The translations under genes were made by a program, and so were the position numbers. The notes under the pieces were generated by a model. The model ran no database searches. It was not told the DNA's origin and worked only from the letters and a program-made list of their open reading frames with translations. From the NCBI RefSeq assembly GCF_001570765.1, contig NZ_BCSH01000018.1, positions 1 through 48,487 on the forward strand: 48,487 nucleotides of DNA. The letters are read 5' to 3'. The stretch comes from Nocardiopsis listeri NBRC 13360. Lineage in GTDB: Bacteria; Actinomycetota; Actinomycetes; Streptosporangiales; Streptosporangiaceae. Shown one piece after another: positions 48,293 to 48,487 of this stretch. The first letter of the stretch is position 1, and each line of letters opens with the position of its first letter.

Positions 48293-48487
48293 GTGAACAC
48301 GGTCCTGTTCGCCCCGGAGACCTTCAATCTCCGGAGCCACTACCGCCGGGGCTCCCCCACTACAGGTACTGGCAGCACCGCCCTGGCCGGCAGTGGTCGC
48401 CCCTCCCGTTCACACTTGCGCCAAACCAAGCCCCGCCCCTCCACCAGGCCCGGAACCGTGTTGATCTTGCTACCAGAAGCGAAGCAA
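48293..48487 (+). CDS. Partial gene at the window edge
   Basis: A GTG at 48293 has AAGGAG 8 bases upstream. The first residues read VNTVLFAPETFNL, a start I associate with actinobacterial glycosyltransferase-like proteins. From residue 14 the sequence turns into low-complexity Ser/Thr/Pro/Arg text that does not look like a continuation. The frame stays open to the edge. Either the gene is interrupted here or my reading of its start is wrong. Confidence 0.45.
   Translation, partial: MNTVLFAPETFNLRSHYRRGSPTTGTGSTALAGSGRPSRSHLRQTKPRPSTRPGTVLILLPEAKQ

Overview
This window is high-GC actinobacterial DNA. Gene content and order point to the order Streptosporangiales, most likely the family Nocardiopsidaceae (Nocardiopsis, Streptomonospora or Thermobifida relatives). 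The reasons are a mycolic-acid-free phosphatidylinositol mannoside cluster, a conservon (roadblock / DUF742 / Ras-like GTPase with a histidine kinase), a CelR-type cellobiose box, frequent GTG starts, and the ruvCAB-yajC-apt-relA block shared with Streptomyces. The family assignment is an inference. No rRNA, tRNA or CRISPR array was seen.

Layout. 1-8.0 kb (minus strand): a GNAT acetyltransferase, the (p)ppGpp synthetase/hydrolase relA, apt, yajC, ruvB, ruvA and ruvC, with a LexA (SOS) box before ruvC. 8.1-12.9 kb (plus strand): an inserted operon with an NrtR-like regulator behind a perfect operator palindrome, a J-domain/pseudokinase protein, a VWA protein and a divergent adenylosuccinate-synthetase homologue, plus a PPOX/F420-type flavin-fold gene. 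It separates ruvC from yebC. 13-19.3 kb (minus): yebC, a wrecked pdxT, pdxS, a small membrane protein, the PIM pathway (pimA, acyltransferase, pgsA) and a HIT protein. 19.4-26.3 kb (minus): a DUF885 metallopeptidase-like protein and a cvnABCD conservon. 26.8-31.7 kb: a VanY-like peptidase with a coiled coil, a degenerate FAH-like protein, a Cys-rich mini-protein, a CelR-like LacI regulator and a GH1 beta-glucosidase with a perfect TGGGAGCGCTCCCA operator. 31.9-34.5 kb: the methionine ABC importer metNIQ. 35-37.6 kb: two secreted or membrane envelope proteins. 37.7-40.4 kb: metE under a cobalamin riboswitch. 40.5-44.1 kb: two paralogous polysaccharide deacetylases flanking a relic of an IS200/IS605 (TnpB-type) element. 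44.1-48.1 kb: pyrD, a PAC2-family protein and an unusual ABC-class ATPase. A plus-strand gene starting at 48293 runs off the end.

How the genes fit together. The left half is a housekeeping backbone for stringent response, purine salvage, recombination, vitamin B6 and PIM lipids. It differs in three places from the order I know in Streptomyces (ruvCAB-yajC-secD-secF-apt-relA and pdxS-pdxT-yebC-ruvC): secD/secF are absent between yajC and apt, pdxT is reduced to a frameshifted C-terminal remnant, and a regulator-pseudokinase-VWA-PurA-like operon sits between yebC and ruvC. That operon is the best candidate here for an undescribed system. Its parts suggest a nucleotide-metabolite sensor (NrtR-like), a chaperone-linked pseudokinase, a metal-dependent adhesion/scaffold protein and a ligase with altered aspartate and base-recognition loops. 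The right half carries sulfur/methionine regulation (metNIQ, B12-controlled metE), cellobiose use and cell-envelope remodelling enzymes.
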